From: Codonopsis lanceolata
Lineage: Eukaryota; Streptophyta; Magnoliopsida; Asterales; Campanulaceae
Direction of reading: 5' to 3'
Assembly: GCA_013146195.2 (NCBI GenBank)
Contig: CM028382.1
Coordinates: 8,874,767 to 8,938,766 of the forward strand
DNA: 64,000 bases
The notes under the pieces are model-generated. The model searched no databases. It had not been told where the DNA came from and saw nothing but the letters and a program-made list of their open reading frames with translations. Positions 52,850 through 63,418 of the stretch are shown here, in pieces; positions within the stretch are counted from its first letter, which is position 1; the number at the start of each line of letters is the position of its first letter. Made by a program: the position numbers and the translations under genes.

Positions 52850-54843
52850 AGAAGGGCAAAATAGAAATCCTCAATTTGGCTATTCTTTCAAACTCTTTAA
52901 TTTTAGGCTATCTTACTGGAAAGTACCAATACATTAATAAAATTTTATCAAATGGCGTAAAAAAAAGTGAAAGATATATATTTGTGGGTTCCCGGGAAAT
53001 TGCTCTCGCGCCCCGTGCGCCCTTGGATAGGGGTGCGCGTACGTGCGGATGCGGTGACATCCACTGCTCCCGTTCCACCCTCCCTTTTTTTTAGGGAGGG
53101 CGAAATCAAAGTGCGGGAGAAGTCTTTGTCGAATAAGCGTTGGAATGCGCCTTGGTTGCCTTTAGTGGATTTTGATCTAATATGGGAACTTTGAGTTTCC
53201 CGCATCAAGTTATCCCTTGTTTAGGGGATACTAGGATATGAGAATGCATCACCCTTCCATTCTCATTCTCCATTTTTTAGGGAAAAACGTGAAAGTGCAA
53301 GGAAGAAATGTTGCAGCGCCCCCACTATGGATTTTATGAAAATAACCTTATGGTCTATCTCGGATCACTATGGGTGCTTTGAGTTTTCTACGTCAAGTTA
53401 TCCCTTGTTCGAGGGGATACCAGGGACATATGAATATCACATTTCCATTCTCATTCTCTTTTTTAGGGAAGAACGTGAAAGTGAAAAAGAAAGATGTTGT
53501 GAGCCCCACGGATCCAAAATGTTTTAGAGTCGCCATCTTTATTTTAAGGAATAAATAAAGCAAAACCAAAAAAAGAAACCATAGATAATAAAAACGGGTT
53601 CGGAGGCTAAGTTACGAGTTGGGAAGGTGCATGGACCCACCAACTCGCCCCCGATCTCAAAACGGTTTTGGCTAAGTATGCTTCTTGTTATATTTATTTA
53701 ACAAATAAATAAAACATTAACTGCCTACAAATACATCCATTACATCTACACTATTTACGGACTTGCAACAATCTCTTTTACAAATAATCACAAATATACT
53801 TGAAAATATTTGGCCATAATATGACTACATTTAGTATTATTTCCTAACTAAATCCGGCGACATAACTACTTATATATTTACATTAAACCGATTGAAAATA
53901 ATACTTTATAAAGTAAAGACTTTAATGAATCAATAAAGCAAATAATTACAAATATGTCCGAAAACATTTGGCCATAATAACGGTTATATCTAGTACTCTT
54001 TCCTAATTAATTCTCTAGTTTAAGAAAAATGGATTTGATTATTTATATTGTTTAATGACTTAATCTATATATTACATTAGATACAAAGTGATGGATAATT
54101 AAAATATTTACAAAATTAAGAAAATGACTTATTTTACAAAATGAAGACTTTCAAAATAAAACTTATATAGGCAGTAAGGTGTCTTCGCTCATCCTTGAGG
54201 GGAGAAGGTCTTTTTTTTGTTTGTTGTGTGGTTGTTGTTTCTTTGAGGCGGGGAAATACTGACCATTTTTTGTTGATTTTGTTGTTTGAAATCGGAGGCG
54301 TATCCGGAAGTGTGTGTTTGTGTGTGTTTAAGTGTGTGTGTGTTTATGTATTTGTGTGTGTGTGTGTGCGGGTTATGTGTGTGTGTAAGAGGGGCTGCCG
54401 GGTTTGAGGGAGTATATGTGTGTGAGTGTGTGGGTTTGATTGAGTGAGAGGGAGACGGGTATGTGAGTGTGTGAGAGTGTGGGAGTAAGGGAGAGGGATC
54501 GCTGTGAGGGAGAGGTTTTTGTGAGAGAGAGAGAGGGACGGCTAGAGAGTGAGTGGGAGTAAAAATTGTGTGGGCTGTTGGCAGTGAGGGAGTATTTATA
54601 TAGAAGGAGAATTGGGGGCCAAGGAAAATATTGGTGACCGGCTGCTCCATTTGTTTTCTTTTGCTTTTCTCTTTTTTTTTCGTTTCTTTTGTTTTTTTTT
54701 TTTTTCATTTTTTTTATTTTTTTTTTCATAATTAATTTTTTTTTTGTAACTTTGCTCCTGAAACATACAAGAAATAATTAGTAGTCCATTTTACAATATT
54801 TATTGGACAATATAAAATAAAGGTATGAATTTATGGTGTCTAC
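52850..54843 (-). mobile_element. LTR and leader of an Ogre/Tat-like Gypsy element
   Basis: On the minus strand the LTR would begin TGTAGACACCATAAATTCAT at 54843 and end near 53538, next to GATGGCGACTCT (53528-53538), which resembles the tRNA-Arg primer-binding site (TGGCGACTC) used by Ogre-type elements. A TATATAAATA promoter is at about 54593-54602, followed by CA/GA-rich sequence (54270-54560). The leader 53527-52850 contains a 188-bp tandem duplication (around 53207 and 53395). No gag or pol is present. Confidence 0.5.
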
Positions 54844-56241
54844 AATATTTTTTAAAAAAAGTATTTAATTCATCCCAAAATGAGTGCTTTCACTTTTAAA
54901 AATTAAGACAGTTGAATTTAAACACTTTTAGTAGCAAATATCAAAATACGAGTTTAGATCTACTGTATCATAAAGTGTATCCCTCTCTATGCGTTCATAT
55001 ACATTTGCATATCGGTCATATTGTCTTGTGACACATGGAAGGGTATACAAAAAATCCGTTTTTTTCATTTTATTTTTTTTATCGGTTTTTTTTTTTTATT
55101 TTTGGCACATTAGATCTCAACTCATATCTAAATACTCATAGAGTTAGTAAGTGCAAATTCAAAAGCGATAAATGACAAAGGAGAATCTAATAAATTATAA
55201 GAAAAATAGACACTCAATTTTGAACTATTTCTTTATTTACAGAATATACACTTATTTGAGACAAATGCGGTAGTACTTTCGCTTGAAAACCCACACGTTC
55301 ACTTTCAAAAATTGCCATAAAAAGTTCTGAATCAATTATTAAAATTCCAACTTTCTATTTTAAGAAAATCGGAAGGGCCACCAAATTGGAAAAAAAAAAG
55401 GTCTTACTCAAGATCGTCTATGTACTTATTTGTTGACCACATTTAGACATCTCCACCCTAAGCCTAACCAATCAAACATGAATGGGTTACGATTAGGCAT
55501 GACAATTGAGGGTTGGGTCGAGTTAGAAAGGGTAACTGGTTGAAACCTATTAAAAAATCTAAACATCAAATGAGTTGAAATAAGTTATGTTGAATCAAGT
55601 TGGGTTAAAACGAAGTCGACTAAATTTTTCAAAAAAATTCATATATTTATGAGTAAGAAAATATCGTGTCAAAATAGACAACGCTTCGACTCGTTTGACC
55701 CGATCCAACCCATTAATATTTTTGCTCGAACAATGAAATGAAATGAAATGAAAACTCATTATCGTTTTTTCTTTGCTAAATTATCTTGCTACTAAATCAA
55801 TTGGAAAAAAGGATAATGAACAAAATCTCATTAATTATTCACTATCTCTTTCTCATTAATTAACCTAATTTCTTTTACCCGCTCATATAGTAAGTTTTTT
55901 TAAAAAAGAGTTGACCCAAAAACATCAAATTTAACTTTACCCAAAAAAAGTAAAACAAGATAAAATCTTTAGGAGGCGGAGGGAGATTTTGTTTTTGTTT
56001 TCGAGCTTCAAGGAAGTTTATCCCCAACGGTCCACTCCACCCCCACCGCCATATAATCTTAGTATATATGACTGTTAATTTTCAGAAGGAATTCTTTAAT
56101 TCTCACACCGGCCACCGCCCACCACCAGCCATCGCCCACCGCCATATAATCCCTTCTGTATAATCTTCTGCTAGGGCCTATCGAACAGCTTCGTGCGTAT
56201 ATTCTGTTTTCCGCCATAGTAGTGACAGTGAGTTCGATAGG
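54844..56241. other. Intergenic region upstream of the NAC-like gene
   Basis: AT-rich. 55495-55730 has hAT-like phrases (GGCATGACAATTGAGGGTTG and 'gacccgatccaaccca') and may be a worn MITE. 55960-56240 is the likely promoter and 5'UTR of the gene at 56242, with a TATATATGA at 56062 and two short imperfect repeats of CACCGCCATATAATC (56046-56060 and 56138-56152). Confidence 0.4.
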
Positions 56242-57120
56242 ATGACATTGAAGGCGGAAGAAGACCATCCTTATGGTTTAGGGGTTAAATTTTGCCCCAC
56301 TGACGTTGAATGTGTCCTCTACTTAACGCACAAGATCGTTGGTGACAAACTGCCATGGAATGGGGTCGTTCTTGATTTCATCAACCCCTACGACGAAACT
56401 CAACTCCCCGCTCTTTTCGCCGCCGCCGAAATCAGTGATATGTTCTTTTTCACCATGTTGCAGAGGAAGAGTTCTAGATCTGGTAATTCCAAAAACGCAA
56501 ATCGTGTTGTCGGCAACAACATAGCTACTTGGCATGGTGATCAAAGTTGGGAGGTTACCAATGGCCATCTTGAAGTTATTGGTACGGCTCATTCTCTCAG
56601 TTATCGGGAAAATGGTTCCACCAACGACCGTCGTTTTCGCATTACTGAATACCGTCTTCCCCTCAATACTGCCATCAGTTACGACCCTCTCAAGCACCCA
56701 GTTCTTTGTCGTCTACACCTTACGAATACCAACAGATCAAAACGCAGATGTTCTCATCAACCCCAAGCCCGTACTCCGTCTACGAAAAAGCCAAAATTTT
56801 CTGATGATCATGCTATAACTACTATTCAAGCTGCTTCATCATCTACTTTTCACCATCAATTCCCGACTACGACCACGACGACAACGACTTCTGCTGCCAA
56901 TGATCAATATTCATGTGAATCGGCTCCCTCTACGACCACGCCGACAACGACTTCTGCTGTCGATGAACAATATTCATGTGAATGGGCTCCCTCTGCTAAT
57001 TACAACAATCAAGTTGCAGACGATGACACGTACTCATTGGGCGATCTCGACTCTTTAGGCTTCACTCTTGATGAGTTTGATTGGATATTTGAGGATGACT
57101 CTACTATTTTTCCAGTTTAG
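56242..57120 (+). CDS. Divergent NAC-domain-like protein (292 aa, single exon)
   Basis: Open frame from ATG to TAG. Residues 11-32 (YGLGVKFCPTDVECVLYLTH) match NAC subdomain A (LPPGFRFHPTDEELV..YL). Residues 48-59 (INPYDETQLPALF) correspond to the 'vDly..ePWdLP' region. MFFF at 67-70 corresponds to 'WYFF', and RFRITEYRLP (near 130-140) to '..W.MhEYrL'. The usual GYWK block and the basic DNA-binding residues are not recognisable, and there is no intron, whereas typical NAC genes have two. The C-terminal half is rich in Thr, Ser and Pro, with two similar segments ending QYSCESAPS and QYSCEWAPS, and ends in an acidic stretch (LDEFDWIFEDDS) suited to transcriptional activation. It may be a lineage-specific NAC-like regulator with altered DNA binding; codon structure and length suggest it is real. 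Confidence 0.7.
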   Translation: MTLKAEEDHPYGLGVKFCPTDVECVLYLTHKIVGDKLPWNGVVLDFINPYDETQLPALFAAAEISDMFFFTMLQRKSSRSGNSKNANRVVGNNIATWHGDQSWEVTNGHLEVIGTAHSLSYRENGSTNDRRFRITEYRLPLNTAISYDPLKHPVLCRLHLTNTNRSKRRCSHQPQARTPSTKKPKFSDDHAITTIQAASSSTFHHQFPTTTTTTTTSAANDQYSCESAPSTTTPTTTSAVDEQYSCEWAPSANYNNQVADDDTYSLGDLDSLGFTLDEFDWIFEDDSTIFPV

Positions 57121-57430
57121 TGTTTTAGTTAGGATTGAATTCTCCAATATATTCTGATTAGGTTCCACACTTTTTCTCTTTTTTGTGCGCCATTGTAGTT
57201 GATTTACAGTGTTTAAAAATATATATGTAAAAACTACATTGGAGAAACATTGTGTTAAGATTAGAATGTTGTGCTTGTTATTGTGTGCTTGTTATTGTAT
57301 GCTTGTTATCAAAGTTTCTATTTCTGTTTCTTGTACATCTTTAAAGTTATAATCTTTTCCACCCATTACCACCAAAAGCCAGCAGATTGCAGACTTCAGC
57401 TCACCGAGCACATCGACAGATTGTACACCC
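57121..57430. other. 3' flank of the NAC-like gene
   Basis: AT-rich probable 3'UTR. The phrase ACATTGTGTTAAGATTAGAA and 'tgttgtgcttgttattgt' at 57248-57300 is repeated at 57920-57955. Confidence 0.4.
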
Positions 57431-57449
57431 ACTAAACTAGGAACTTACG

Positions 57450-57585
57450 ATACCCCCAAAAGCCAAAGATCCCCAGCATAACGACTCAAGAGATCCTGAC
57501 ATGCTTTGCGACTCACCACGGGCCCTCTCCACAATTCAGTTTTGACATGCTGATCAAGTATGCCATAAAAATTTACAATGAAACA
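57450..57585 (-). CDS. Exon-like C-terminal fragment of an unidentified gene
   Basis: On the minus strand the frame reads [20 protein letters not shown], then [20 protein letters not shown] and a TAA near 57452. The composition is that of a folded protein and the stop is followed by non-coding sequence. I do not recognise the family. It may belong with the exon-like sequences at 58750-58925 and 60620-60840 on the same strand, which would form one gene of about 3.4 kb. Confidence 0.3.
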
Positions 57586-57589
57586 GAAA

Positions 57590-58745
57590 CTAAAAAACTA
57601 TTCTTTAAATTAAGAGCACAAATCAATCTAAAAATCAGATAGTGGTATTAGCACTTCCAAGGGCAGAAAAGAATTTGCAGTTTAATATTGGTAAGTTTAG
57701 ATTGTGCACATGGATGACAGCTTACTAGAGTAGTATCTATACTGCTACATTTGATTCATAAAAAAACTCTCTAACCTAAAACCTGAACTCCCAAAAACAA
57801 CCAACAAGATGACAATCTGGAGAAGAGAATTTGCATAGTAGAATAAAACAACCTCAGGACTCGCTACCCAGCACCACTCCTCTTCTTAGGTCACGGCTCT
57901 CCATAACTTACTGAGGACATTGTGTTAAGATTAGAATGTTGTGCTTGTTATTGTATGCGATATTGATTGAATTCAAGTATATTGACGATATTTAGGACTG
58001 TTTTGAGGGAGCTTTGAGTCGGCTAAGGGCTGTCCAAGAAGCTTGGACAGATTTGTTGGTTTCAAGTATTTATTTCCAGCACTATCCTAAAAGATAAACT
58101 AACCTTAACTACTTACTCTTAAAAGCTAAAAACTAAAACTTGAAAAATAGCAAATTATGAACAGAAGAAAATTAAGAAAGAACAGGGAATGCACGCATAT
58201 CGTGTAGACATTAACTGGCATTAAGAATATATTCTACAATCACTATGTGCAGATATACGAGGACCCTCTACTTGTGAATCATTATTGTTGGTAACTTTAA
58301 AGTCACTAGACTCAATCCACGTAACAAAGTTAAAGCATGTAGACAACATAATCCATAACAGATTAAATGAATGATTCTGAAAATCTAACCAATCATTGTT
58401 GTTCAAGCACTTGTAAATATTTTATTCCTTACTAGATACTCTTGTTGCATCATAGGCAAGAGAAAAAATTGATTTCAGCTTTCAGACGCAAGTGAGACAT
58501 TATACCATTTCATTGCATTGCACTGAGGTAAGGCCCAATGTGCCCCTCTTTATAGCCATCGGGCACTCCCAGAGTCCCAGTGTTAGGCAGCCCCAATTTG
58601 GTATTACGACAGGTGCCACCCTGTTTCTGTATTATATACATGTATAGACAATGAAATAGGTCAAACATTTCAAGTATAAGATTAGCATGACCACAAGCCT
58701 AAACTTGGAAACATCTTGCTGTGTACACCCATTGGCAAGATACTC
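57590..58745. other. Non-coding stretch, possibly introns
   Basis: No frame could be supported on either strand. It lies between two exon-like pieces on the minus strand. Confidence 0.3.
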
Positions 58746-58749
58746 AAAG

Positions 58750-58925
58750 TCAAAAGAACCATAAAGAAGGTATGTCATCCATATTATTCACATCAAACAC
58801 AACTTGCATCTTCAAAATAGGAACATCACTTTCAGAAAAACGGAGAAATAAGTAATCAGCTGTCAACATCTCTAGGCAAGTAAATCTACCAAGAAAAAAA
58901 GGGGCAGATACTCGCAACATCTGAA
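58750..58925 (-). CDS. Exon-like fragment, minus strand, unidentified
   Basis: After an acceptor-like CCTTTTCAG the frame reads MLRVSAPFFLGRFTCLEMLT, then ADYLFLRFSESDVPILKMQV and FDVNNMDDIP. It looks protein-like but no family is recognised. A plus-strand frame overlaps the neighbourhood, so strand is uncertain. Confidence 0.25.
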
Positions 58926-58946
58926 AAGGCAACGGAAAGAGATCCA

Positions 58947-59141
58947 GTGAGAATGCAAAGAGACGAACATAATACTTGGGGCAGTATACAAGAACGGGGT
59001 ATGCGTGTGGAGGAAGGGGAGGAGTCGAAAGCGACTCCTGAAGAATTAAAGCGAGTGTATGAGTATGGCGATCCATTAGACTGGCCGGACTGGGATGTTC
59101 CGAATCCTATTACATCAAGGATCCTGAATTCAGTTTGGAAG
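58947..59141 (+). CDS. Exon-like fragment, plus strand, unidentified
   Basis: The frame includes KATPEELKRVYEYGDPLDWP and DWDVPNPITSRILNSVWK, then a GTACCT donor at 59142. The density of Trp, Pro and charged residues looks like real coding sequence. Function unknown. It may be upstream of the long frame at 59280. Confidence 0.3.
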
Positions 59142-59279
59142 GTACCTTATCTTTCAATGTCAATTTGTGTATGAGGGTAGGTTCACATTATACTTTGTAG
59201 GATAAGGGGGGGAAAACGTGGACTGATATTATGTTGGAATTCTTACGGCTTTAAACCGCCCTGGAAGGCTGAACGGAGG

Positions 59280-60209
59280 ATGAATAAAGTAGACATAGGG
59301 GCTGCCTCAAAGAAACATTTGAATAACAAGGGTGATCAGTTTGACGTTGTTTTGCAAATTAAAACCATAGGGGCTGTTTCAATAGAAGGATTCAAGTTTG
59401 GGTCTGTTTCCATTTTAGCCAATGGTACTGGAACTATTTTGGAGGCAGAAATAAAATTTGGGGCTGTTGCCAAAAAAACAAACGGCAGAACTGTTTTGAA
59501 TGAAAGAGGTAGGCACGGAGCTAACGAGGTGAGACACTATGATCCAAGCACAACAAGAGCAACTCCATCAATTCAGAATTTTTCCTATGAAGATTTTGGG
59601 TTAAAACCTAGTCAACTCTTGATGCTATCAAAGGAAGAAGCAAAGGCATGGGCTGCGTTTTTAAGGATCATCATGTCAGACAAAGAAGAAACAAGTTGGA
59701 CAGATTGTGGAGCCAAAGAGCAGCTCGAAATGGCATGGTCAAAAGCGCACATATTGGGGTTCAAAATCAGTTTGAAAGGCTGCAAAGAAACAAGGAAGGG
59801 GCTGTTGGAATTAAAAACATTAAAGGGCAGCTTATTGGGATTAAAAAAGAACGTGGAAGTAAGTGAAACGGGGGTACAAGAATGGCTCGCTAGCAAAGAA
59901 GGACCAAGATTGAGGACAATCTTTTTCGAAGAAAGGGAGTTTGAAGCATATTGGGGCGTCATTATTTCCAAGGAGGGAACCGAGACAAAGGGGGCAATCG
60001 GGCAGTGCTCTACAAGTCAAAAAGGAGTTGTTTGGGAGGACGTTATGGAGCAATATAACAAGGGGGCTGGTCATTTGGGAAGGGAGATCCTTGCGTGGGG
60101 AATAAGGGTCTTACATGTCATGGATTTGAGGGATCACATGGAGTGGCTAGAGAGGAAGCATGCAAGGAGGGGGCAGCCGGGTTCCATATTGTTCACATCC
60201 TGCTTCTAG
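59280..60209 (+). CDS. 309-codon open frame of unknown function
   Basis: A long uninterrupted frame from ATG to TAG. The first 85 residues contain loose repeats of the type GAVSIEGFKFGSVS and KFGAVAKKTNG. A middle part begins NFSYEDFGLKPSQLLMLSKE. The C-terminal half is basic and Trp-containing (ILAWGIRVLHVMDLRDHMEW). I recognise no domain, signal peptide or membrane segment. No TATA box or intron border was identified. It may be a piece of an uncharacterised retroelement, since the following 'gggaacccgaaagtgcaaggc' and AT-rich stretch look like an element 3' end, or a captured gene. Confidence 0.35.
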   Translation: MNKVDIGAASKKHLNNKGDQFDVVLQIKTIGAVSIEGFKFGSVSILANGTGTILEAEIKFGAVAKKTNGRTVLNERGRHGANEVRHYDPSTTRATPSIQNFSYEDFGLKPSQLLMLSKEEAKAWAAFLRIIMSDKEETSWTDCGAKEQLEMAWSKAHILGFKISLKGCKETRKGLLELKTLKGSLLGLKKNVEVSETGVQEWLASKEGPRLRTIFFEEREFEAYWGVIISKEGTETKGAIGQCSTSQKGVVWEDVMEQYNKGAGHLGREILAWGIRVLHVMDLRDHMEWLERKHARRGQPGSILFTSCF

Positions 60210-60615
60210 GCTGGGAACCCGAAAGTGCAAGGCTAATGTCTTTTAATTAAAGTAGTTAGTTAGTTTAAAGTTAGTTTCCTTTTTAGTTGGTTGTTTTAAT
60301 TATTGTTTGAGTAGTTAATTCAGTTGTATCTAAATCGATTTACAATTGAAGCACACACAATCATATTCTTATCAACTATCATAGCTACCATAACAAACTC
60401 TAACGCTCAAACAATTTAATTATTTATTTATTTATTAATGTCAATATTAGTGTAATATAGAAATTTCTTGTCCAAGTGAAATTTTCGGGAAAAAACACGA
60501 ATTTTATAGGATCTCGCCATCTCGGTTTCACCACATACTGAAATGCCAACTGCCATGTAAATGAAATTAACAACAACGGCAAGAACGCATAACTTAAATT
60601 CAACCACATAATTTA
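60210..60615. other. AT-rich spacer, no gene seen
   Basis: Contains repeated 'agttagttagttt' (60255-60275) and 'ttatttatttattt' (60419-60436). No coding frame. Confidence 0.35.
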
Positions 60616-60619
60616 AGAC

Positions 60620-60910
60620 GTAAATATAGAAATACTATAATTATGAGAAAGAGAAAAAGGAAATTACGATTTCTGGGATCTAAAAAGGGCTCGTCGTCTA
60701 CATCATGTCGCCTAAATGATGGTATCGGAATACTGACCAACATATCAGTGTCCGGCGACTTCAGAGGTGCTCTACGGCGTTTGGTTCTACGAGCGCGGGC
60801 GTCGACAGTGAGCGATTCACAGCAAATTTGAGAGAGGATAGAAGAGAGGGAGGGAAAGGAGAAAATTGGAATTCGCGCGGGTAAGATTGAAACTGAAAAT
60901 GTACTGGTGT
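60620..60910 (-). CDS. Possible first exon and 5'UTR of a minus-strand gene
   Basis: On the minus strand a CT-rich leader (60840-60890) precedes a frame reading ARARRTKRRRAPLKSPDTDM, then LVSIPIPSFRRHDVDDEPFL. An ATG lies inside (MLVSIPIP). The basic RRTKRRR would serve as a nuclear signal if translated from further upstream. The opposite strand is also open for 62 codons, so the strand call depends on the CT-rich leader. Confidence 0.25.
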
Positions 60911-61500
60911 AGCCATTTTTTAAGTGGCTCTGGAAGAGCCTTTTAAGCCGCAGACTGCAGTGTATATTTTAAAACTAGAATAAAGGCATCAATCTGTTGT
61001 TCATATCCATTCCTAATCCTCTAAATGAAAAAACCGCAACCGGATACTTTTTGTAAGATTTATCTTTTTTATTTGATTTATCGTGTATTGATGAGTTAAT
61101 CTGTAAGGAAATAGGGCTCCGTCCTACAAATTAAGATCCGTAATACGGTTTTACAGGAGACCTACTCATCTCCAAATAGAATATAAAGGCCTAAACATTT
61201 TTAACCATTTTAAACTTGGCTTTGGATCGGTTATCATTTACCAATGCCAATGGTAAGTTCACAAATATGCATTTGCTAGACAGAGTGAATAATGTGTTTA
61301 CTAATTAAAAATATTTTTTTTGGTAAAATGGTTTTACGGATATTTTTTTGTAAAATGGATCATCTTTACCCGATCAACGTGTGTAAAGTGGATAAGATGC
61401 GAGAGATTGAGACTACATCTTACCAAAACAGTCAAACAAAATACCTACTCATTAAAAAAGGAGAGCGCTACTCACGCACCAAAACAATCTCTTTTAAAAA
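60911..61500. other. Intergenic, no gene seen
   Basis: 61085-61165 carries a copy of the dispersed 'CCGTCCTAC...TTAAGATCCGTAATACGG' DNA-element end found also near 2570, 14520, 16850 and 33280. Confidence 0.4.
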
Positions 61501-61504
61501 ACAC

Positions 61505-63415
61505 TAATTTTTCAACAATTGAAGAAATGTATCGCACATTTGTTAGAAATTGATGTTGGTTTTAAAAATATTATTATTAAGTATCAATAGAAGAAATGCA
61601 TCATACATTGCCTCAAGTTGCACAATTTCTTTCACTAAAAACACTAATTTTTCAACAATTGAAGAGATGTATCCCACATTGGTTAGAAAGTGATATTGAT
61701 TTTAAAAATACTATTATTAAGTACCAATAAAAAAAATACATCATACATTGATTAGAAATTGATGTTGATTTTCAAGGTCATTTGATAAAAGACTTTTACC
61801 GATACCCAAAAAGGGTAAACTCTCTCCCTGAGAGCCCCCACACCCCAGCCTCATGAGAATGTGAGAGGGAAAATCACGGTAACTCAACGATTAAGTAGCT
61901 AGGAGGACCAATGCTAGTACCTACAAGGAGGTACCCCCACAAGAGGATGAAACCCCCACACTGCGGTTGCTAGGACTCGATCTTTGGTCATGTACCCAAA
62001 TCTACTAACTCTTAACCAACTGAGCTAAGCCCGTGAGGGCAAAAGACTTTTACCATTATTACCAATAGAAGATATATATCTCACATTGGTTAGAAAATGA
62101 TGTTGAGTTTAAATTATTTTATATTATTACCAATAAAAGAGATGTATATCACATTGTTTAAAAAGAAAATGTTAGATTTTAAAAATTTTAGACTAAAGAC
62201 TTTCACTTTTACAAGAGATGTATCGCATATGGTTACAAAATATTTTACTATTATTACCAATAGAATAGATGTATCACACATTTGTTAGAAATTGATGTTT
62301 GTATTAAAATTACTATTATTAATTACTAATTGAAAAGATATATCATACATTGATTACAAAGTGATGTTGGTTTTCAAAGTTTTTTTATAAAAGACTTCTA
62401 CCATTATTACCAATAGAAGATGTATATCTCACATTGATTAAAATATGATGTTGATTTTTAATTATTTTAGATTATATAAAAGACTTACTATTATTAGCAA
62501 TAGAAGATATATATCACACATTTGTTATAAATTGATGTTGGTTTTAAATTACTATTATTACCAATAAAAAAGATAAATTTTACATTGGTTAAAAAGTGAT
62601 GTTGATTTTAAAAGTCATTAAATAAAAAGACTTCTACTTTTATCATTAATAAAAGAAAATAGAAGAGATGTATCCTATTATATAGAAAGAGATGTTATTT
62701 TTAGATTTTTTTTTAAATAAAAAACTTCTACTACTATTACCAAATGTTGAGATATATTACACATTGATTAGAGAGTGATGTAGGTGTTAAAAGTCTTTTT
62801 ATAAAATACTTAATACCAATAGAAAAAATTTGTATTTCAAATTAGTTAATAAAGTGATATTGGTTTAAAATATTTTTAGATAATGTACATCGCATTGGTT
62901 ACAAAGAGATCCACATTATTTAGAAACATATATTGATTATAAATTTTATAGATAAACAAATTTTTATGTTATCATCAATACAAAAGATATATCACACATT
63001 GTTTACAAAGAGATGTTAGTTTCAAAACTATTTAGATAAAATACTGTTATTATTAATATTTTTATGTTATAACCAATAGAAGATATGTATCCCATATTGT
63101 TTAGAAAGAGATGCTGATTTCAAAAGTTTGTATATAAAAGACTGTTATTATAACTATTGAAGAATGTATCTCACATTTGTTAGAAATTAATATTGGTTTT
63201 AAAAATACTTATTATTACCAATAGAAAAGATGTCTACCACATGGTTAGAAAGAGATGTTTGTTTAAAAAGTCTTTAAAACTTTTATTACCAATAGAAATA
63301 GAAAAGAAGCATCTCACATTGTTAGAATATGAAAAAAATGTACCTTACATTATTTGAAAAAGATGTTAGTTTTAAAAGTCTTATAGTAAAGACTTTTGCT
63401 CTTATTACCAATAAA
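61505..63415. repeat. Satellite-like array of degenerate 80-100-bp units
   Basis: About 19 units can be followed by recurring phrases: 'gaagaTGTATCTCACATTGgTTAGAAAGTGATGTTG', 'tTTTAAAAgTcTTtagATAAAAGACTT' and 'ttATTACCAATAGAA'. The order is constant but the units differ by many substitutions and small deletions. No gene. A SINE interrupts the array at 61801-62040. Confidence 0.75.
61801..62040 (-). mobile_element. tRNA-derived SINE (240 bp)
   Basis: Flanked by a perfect 14-bp duplication AAAAGACTTTTACC (61787-61800 and 62041-62054). On the minus strand it begins GCCCTCACGGGCTTAGCTCA with A-box TAGCTCAGTTGG, then a B-box-like GATCGAGTCCTAGC. The region between is too altered to fold as a tRNA, so it is a SINE and not a tRNA gene. 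Confidence 0.85.
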
Positions 63416-63418
63416 AGA

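Noticed and set aside
54189..54650. A 153-codon minus-strand frame rich in His, Thr, Pro and Ser.
   Set aside because: It translates a GT/GA-rich low-complexity part of the Ogre-like LTR and lies downstream of the LTR TATA box; composition, not coding, explains the frame.
61801..62040. A tRNA gene on the minus strand (TAGCTCAGTTGG and a B-box).
   Set aside because: The sequence between the boxes cannot form a normal anticodon arm, and a 14-bp target duplication frames a 240-bp unit, so it is a SINE.
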